8,483 nt of DNA, taken from JBHJHK01 sp050330975 (GTDB lineage Bacteria; Pseudomonadota; Gammaproteobacteria; Competibacterales; Competibacteraceae). The notes below the pieces were generated by a model, which ran no database searches, was not told where the DNA came from, and was given only the letters and a program-made list of their open reading frames with translations. Location: positions 1 to 8,483 of the forward strand of contig JBHJHK010000186.1 in NCBI GenBank assembly GCA_050330975.1. Direction: 5' to 3'. The position numbers and the translations under genes are program-made. How positions within the stretch are numbered: position 1 is the stretch's first letter; each line of letters opens with the position of its first letter. Positions 5,654 to 8,483 of this stretch are shown here, one piece after another.

Positions 5654-6493
5654 ATGTGCACTGTTTGCGGCTGTAGTGGCCCTGGCGCCACCCTCGAGGG
5701 GGAATGGGTCAGCCACCCGCCCTCACCCCCCCATCACCCAGTTCCCCACCGCGCCCACGCACCGGGTCTCTCCCAGGGGCGGATGGTGGCGATTGAACAG
5801 GATATCTTGAGCAAAAACGATGGCTATGCCGCCGCCAACCGCCGTCGGCTCCAGCAGCTGGAGACCTTGGCCCTCAATCTGGTCTCCAGCCCCGGCGCCG
5901 GTAAGACCACCCTGCTGTGTACGACGTTGTTGGCCCTGGGCCCTGGGCTGCCCCTGGCGGTGGTGGAGGGGGATCAGCAGACCAGCCACGACGCCGAGCG
6001 CATCCGCGCCACCGGCACGCCGGCCGTACAGATCAACACCGGCAAAGGTTGCCACCTGGACGCCCATATGGTGGGCCACGCCATGGACCGGCTGGCCCTG
6101 CAACCCGGGGGCATGCTCTTTATTGAGAACGTCGGCAATCTGGTCTGTCCCGCCGCCTTTGATCTGGGGGAGGCGGCCAAAGTGGTGCTGCTCTCGGTCA
6201 CCGAGGGGGAGGATAAGCCCCTGAAGTACCCCGATATGTTTGCCGCCGCTGGGCTTATGCTCATCACCAAGAGCGACCTTGCCCCCCACGTCGACTTCGA
6301 TCGCCAGCGCTGCGTGGCCAACGCCTGGCGGATTAACCCGCGCCTGGATGTATTGACCCTATCGGCCCGCAGTGGCGACGGCATCTCTTGCTGGGTCGAC
6401 TGGTTGAGGGCCCGCCGGGGAGCCATGGCCAACGCCCACCACCCATCCCCGGCAGGGGCCAGCAAGCCAGGGGAGGTCTCGTCGTGTGCTTAG
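5654..6493 (+). CDS. hypB: Hydrogenase nickel incorporation GTPase HypB
   Basis: HypB is a GTPase that drives nickel transfer into the large subunit. The 279-residue protein has an N-terminal high-affinity metal motif MCTVCGC (C2, C5, C7). A Pro/His-rich linker follows, with H21, H27, H28, H32 and H35, and then the SIMIBI-class G domain. Walker A is SSPGAGKTT (78-86). The metal-site Cys-His pair is C133-H134 in NTGKGCHLDAH, and ENVGNLVCPAAFDLGE (158-173) and TKSDL (205-209, NKxD-like) are present. ATG 5654 directly follows the hypA TAA, with GGAGGT at 5641-5646 inside the hypA end. The 3' end overlaps hypC by 10 bases. The last 25 or so residues are Pro/Ala/Ser-rich and not family-typical. 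Function is confident. Confidence 0.95.
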   Translation: MCTVCGCSGPGATLEGEWVSHPPSPPHHPVPHRAHAPGLSQGRMVAIEQDILSKNDGYAAANRRRLQQLETLALNLVSSPGAGKTTLLCTTLLALGPGLPLAVVEGDQQTSHDAERIRATGTPAVQINTGKGCHLDAHMVGHAMDRLALQPGGMLFIENVGNLVCPAAFDLGEAAKVVLLSVTEGEDKPLKYPDMFAAAGLMLITKSDLAPHVDFDRQRCVANAWRINPRLDVLTLSARSGDGISCWVDWLRARRGAMANAHHPSPAGASKPGEVSSCA

Positions 6494-6828
6494 GTATACC
6501 GGGACGCATTGTCGCCATCGTCGACGCCGAGCAGCGGCTGGGGGTGGTGGACATCGCCGGGGTGCGGCGCCAGGTGGATCTCACCTGTGTGGCCAGCGAG
6601 GAGGACCCCGGCCTGACGACCTTGCTCGATCGGTGGGTGTTGCTCCACGTCGGTTTTGCCCTGGGTCTGATCGATACCGAGGAGGCCCACAGGACCCTGG
6701 CATTGCTGGCGGCAGTGGGGGAGATGGATGAGGAGTTGGAGGCCATCGCCCGGGGTGATCCCCCTTGGGCCGACCCCAGTCCAACCCCCGGGGAGAGGGC
6801 TGCCCCGGGGTCGGACAACACCCCGTGA
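6484..6828 (+). CDS. hypC: Hydrogenase assembly chaperone HypC
   Basis: HypC carries the Fe(CN)2CO group with HypD and hands it to the large-subunit precursor. The gene starts with GTG 6484, giving fMet-Cys-Leu-Gly-Ile-Pro-Gly; the Cys2 required by the family fixes this start. WVLLHVGFALGLIDTEEA (51-68) is the conserved second motif, with His55. The frame is open upstream, but only this start exposes Cys2. The protein is 114 residues, longer than the usual 75-95; residues from about 91 on (GDPPWADPSPTPGERAAPG and beyond) form a Pro-rich tail. It overlaps hypB by 10 bases and hypD by 4 (GTGA). Confidence 0.94.
   Translation: MCLGIPGRIVAIVDAEQRLGVVDIAGVRRQVDLTCVASEEDPGLTTLLDRWVLLHVGFALGLIDTEEAHRTLALLAAVGEMDEELEAIARGDPPWADPSPTPGERAAPGSDNTP
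6786..6810 (+). repeat. Paired CCCCGGGG palindromes ahead of hypD
   Basis: CCCCGGGG occurs at 6786-6793 and again at 6803-6810, separated by 9 bases. The GGGG of the first can pair with the CCCC of the second, or each can pair with the other in full. The second copy ends 14 bases before the hypD GTG, inside the hypC tail codons. A local mRNA hairpin affecting hypC-hypD coupling is possible. In DNA this GC-rich it may also be chance. Confidence 0.4.
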
Positions 6829-7994
6829 ACCCCGCGCTGCCGTACATCGACGAGTTTCGCGACCCCGCCCTGGCGCGCCAGGTCCTAGAGCGGATTGGTC
6901 GACTGGCCGCCAAGATGGGGCTGGGTCCCCGGAATGGTCGCTCCATCATGGAGATCTGTGGCGGTCACACCCACGCCATCTTTCGCTACGGCCTCGATCG
7001 GTTGATGCCGGCGGGGATTGAGTTTGTCCACGGTCCCGGCTGTCCGGTCTGCGTGCTGCCCCGGTCCCGGGTGGACGACGGTATCGAGATCGCCCAGCGG
7101 CCCGAGGTGATCTTTACCACCTTTGGCGACGCCATGCGGGTACCGGGTAGCGGCAAAAGCCTGCTCCAGGCCAAAGCGGCGGGGGCCGATATCCGCATGG
7201 TCTACTCGCCCCTAGATGCCCTGGCCCTAGCCCGCCGCAACCCCGACCGGCAGGTGGTCTTCTTTGGGTTGGGCTTTGAGACCACCATGCCCGCCACCGC
7301 CATCACCCTGCAGCGGGCCGCCGCCGGGGGAATCGACAATTTCAAGCTGTTTTGCAACCACATTTTGCTGCCACCTCCCCTCAAGGCCCTCCTGGCCGAT
7401 GCCGAGCTCAAACTGGATGGCTTTGTGGGTCCTGGCCACGTCTCCCTGGTGATTGGCACCGAACCCTATGGGTTTATCCCGCGGGATTTTCACAAGCCCT
7501 TGGTGGTGGCGGGCTTTGAGCCCTTGGATCTGCTCCAGGCGGTCTATATGGTGCTGGGCCAGATGGCACGGGGGGAGGCCAAAATCGAGAATCAGTACGG
7601 TCGGGTGGTGCCACGCCACGGCAACCCGGTGGCCCTGGCCGCCATGGATGAGGTCTTTGAGCCGCGCCCGAGTTTTGCCTGGCGAGGTCTAGGGGAGATC
7701 GATCGCTCTGGGGTACAGATTCGCCCCCGCTACGCCGCCTTTGACGCCGAGCGCCATTTTCAGGTGGGCTACGGTGCTGGCATGGGGGCGGGGCGGGAGC
7801 CGGAGGGGCTGCCCTGCGGCGATGTCCTCAAGGGGGCCATCAGGCCCTGGAACTGCCCCATGTTTGGCCGGGAGTGCCGCCCCGAGGCGCCCCTGGGAGC
7901 GTTGATGGTCTCCTCGGAGGGGGCCTGTGCCGCCTACTACCAATACGCCGGCCGCCGCACCCCCCCTGGGGCAGACGAGGCCCTGGCCTCCTAG
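6825..7994 (+). CDS. hypD: Hydrogenase Fe(CN)2CO assembly protein HypD
   Basis: HypD is a [4Fe-4S] protein forming the scaffold, with HypC, on which the Fe(CN)2CO unit is built. GTG 6825 gives MNPALPYIDEFRDPALARQV, which matches the family N-terminus (the Y-x-D-E-F/Y-R-D-P region), and overlaps the hypC stop as GTGA. An in-frame ATG at 6765 would add 20 unrelated residues. The 389-residue product shows ICGGHTHAIFRYG (44-56; Cys45), HGPGCPVCVLP (69-79; Cys73 and Cys76), TFGDAMRVPGS, GLGFETTMPATA, CNHILLPPP, GFVGPGHVSLVIGTEPYGFI, and the C-terminal Cys motif CPMFGRECRPEAPLGALMVS. All usual motifs are intact. It ends 12 bases before hypE. Confidence 0.95.
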   Translation: MNPALPYIDEFRDPALARQVLERIGRLAAKMGLGPRNGRSIMEICGGHTHAIFRYGLDRLMPAGIEFVHGPGCPVCVLPRSRVDDGIEIAQRPEVIFTTFGDAMRVPGSGKSLLQAKAAGADIRMVYSPLDALALARRNPDRQVVFFGLGFETTMPATAITLQRAAAGGIDNFKLFCNHILLPPPLKALLADAELKLDGFVGPGHVSLVIGTEPYGFIPRDFHKPLVVAGFEPLDLLQAVYMVLGQMARGEAKIENQYGRVVPRHGNPVALAAMDEVFEPRPSFAWRGLGEIDRSGVQIRPRYAAFDAERHFQVGYGAGMGAGREPEGLPCGDVLKGAIRPWNCPMFGRECRPEAPLGALMVSSEGACAAYYQYAGRRTPPGADEALAS

Positions 7995-8006
7995 GGGGCT
8001 TTCTCT

Positions 8007-8483
8007 ATGACCATCGATGACACGGGCGCCATCACCCTCGCCCACGGCGGCGGTGGCAAGGCCATGGGGGACCTGGTGGAGGGGCTCTTCGTGGCCGCCT
8101 TTGGCCAGCCCCACACCACCCTGGAGGATCAGGCGCGACTCGACCTCGCCCCCCACCTGGCCCCCGGCGGTCGGCTCGCCTTGACCACCGATAGCTTTGT
8201 GGTGGATCCCCTTTTTTTCCCCGGCGGCGATATCGGCAAGCTGGCCATCTGGGGCACCGTCAACGATCTGGCCGTGGGGGGGGCCAAGCCCCTCTGGCTG
8301 TCGGCGGCCTTTATCCTGGAAGAGGGGTTGGCGATGGCCACCCTGAAGCGGGTAGTGGCCTCCATGGCGGCGGCGGCCGCCGCCGCCGGCGGTGTGGTGG
8401 TGTCTGGGGTCACCAAGGTGGTGGGGCGCGGGCGCGCCGCTCAGCTCTTTATCACCACCAGCGGCGTGGGGGTGCTCCCCCCC
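8007..8483 (+). CDS. hypE: Carbamoyl-dehydratase HypE, N-terminal part, runs off right edge
   Basis: HypE (PurM/AIR-synthase superfamily) dehydrates the thiocarbamoyl group on its C-terminal Cys to thiocyanate, supplying the CN ligands. The window holds the first 159 residues, in frame to the edge, about half of the usual 330-350. The ATP-binding landmarks are LAHGGGGKAMGDLVEGLF (11-28), TTDSFVVDPLFFPGGDIGKL (60-79) and GTVNDLAVGGAKPLWLSAAF (83-102). Residues 120-128 are a Met followed by a seven-Ala run and Gly. The expected T-G-D-T-K-V-V motif reads SGVTKVV (133-139), with Val135 (GTC 8409-8411) where Asp is normal. Only a weak G-rich Shine-Dalgarno (7994-7998) precedes the ATG. The catalytic C-terminal Cys is beyond the edge. 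HypE identity is certain; activity given the Val is not. Confidence 0.94.
   Translation, partial: MTIDDTGAITLAHGGGGKAMGDLVEGLFVAAFGQPHTTLEDQARLDLAPHLAPGGRLALTTDSFVVDPLFFPGGDIGKLAIWGTVNDLAVGGAKPLWLSAAFILEEGLAMATLKRVVASMAAAAAAAGGVVVSGVTKVVGRGRAAQLFITTSGVGVLPP

Noticed and set aside
6765..6824. ATG 6765 as the start of hypD
   Set aside because: It would add 20 residues unlike any HypD and overlap hypC by 64 bases; GTG 6825 gives the family N-terminus with a GTGA overlap.
1..8483. tRNA, rRNA, CRISPR array, insertion sequence or rho-independent terminator
   Set aside because: No repeat array, cloverleaf, transposase motif or hairpin followed by a T-tract was seen; nearly all bases are accounted for by recognised coding sequence.

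Overview
The window is a compact bacterial [NiFe]-hydrogenase locus: the structural genes of a cytoplasmic, NAD(P)-linked group 3b (sulfhydrogenase-type) enzyme, followed without interruption by its maturation genes hypA, hypB, hypC, hypD and the start of hypE. The DNA is very GC-rich, coding density is near total, start codons include several GTGs, and genes overlap by 4 to 14 bases. This fits a high-GC bacterium, plausibly a proteobacterium, but nothing here names the organism. The odd length, and the fact that both ends cut into genes, suggest the window may be a whole contig.

Layout. Positions 1-441 (minus strand) encode the N-terminal 147 residues of the beta subunit HydB. Positions 476-1270 (plus strand) encode the remainder of what looks like the same subunit. 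Then, all on the plus strand: a small cyclic-nucleotide-binding-fold protein (1257-1748), the FAD/NAD(P)/[2Fe-2S] gamma subunit (1745-2596), the small [Fe-S] delta subunit (2638-3459), the large NiFe alpha subunit (3456-4769), a HyaD/HybD/HycI-type maturation endopeptidase (4807-5274), hypA (5312-5653), hypB (5654-6493), hypC (6484-6828), hypD (6825-7994) and hypE (8007 to the right edge). No intergenic gap exceeds 41 bases after the HydB junction, and no convincing internal terminator is seen, so a single transcript is likely.

How the parts work together. HydA and HydD form the H2-activating core. HydB ([4Fe-4S] clusters) and HydG (FAD, NAD(P), [2Fe-2S]) carry electrons between that core and NAD(P)H, and possibly sulfur or polysulfide. 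HypC, HypD and HypE assemble the Fe(CN)2CO unit, HypA and HypB insert nickel, and the endopeptidase trims the HydA C-terminus. hypF, which makes the carbamoyl group for HypE, is not in the window.

The most striking point is at the left end. HydB is split head-to-head, with its N-terminal half inverted relative to its C-terminal half. The two halves meet, in family terms, at almost exactly the same residue. A 12-bp-arm dyad lies between them. This is either a real local inversion (possibly a phase-variable switch that breaks the electron-transfer subunit) or an assembly or amplification chimera at a contig end. The sequence alone does not decide. Secondary oddities are a six-codon minicistron that takes the strong ribosome-binding site ahead of the endopeptidase gene, a degenerate phosphate-binding cassette in the cNMP-fold protein, a C-terminal extension on HypC, and a Val in place of the usual Asp in the G-D-T-K motif of HypE.
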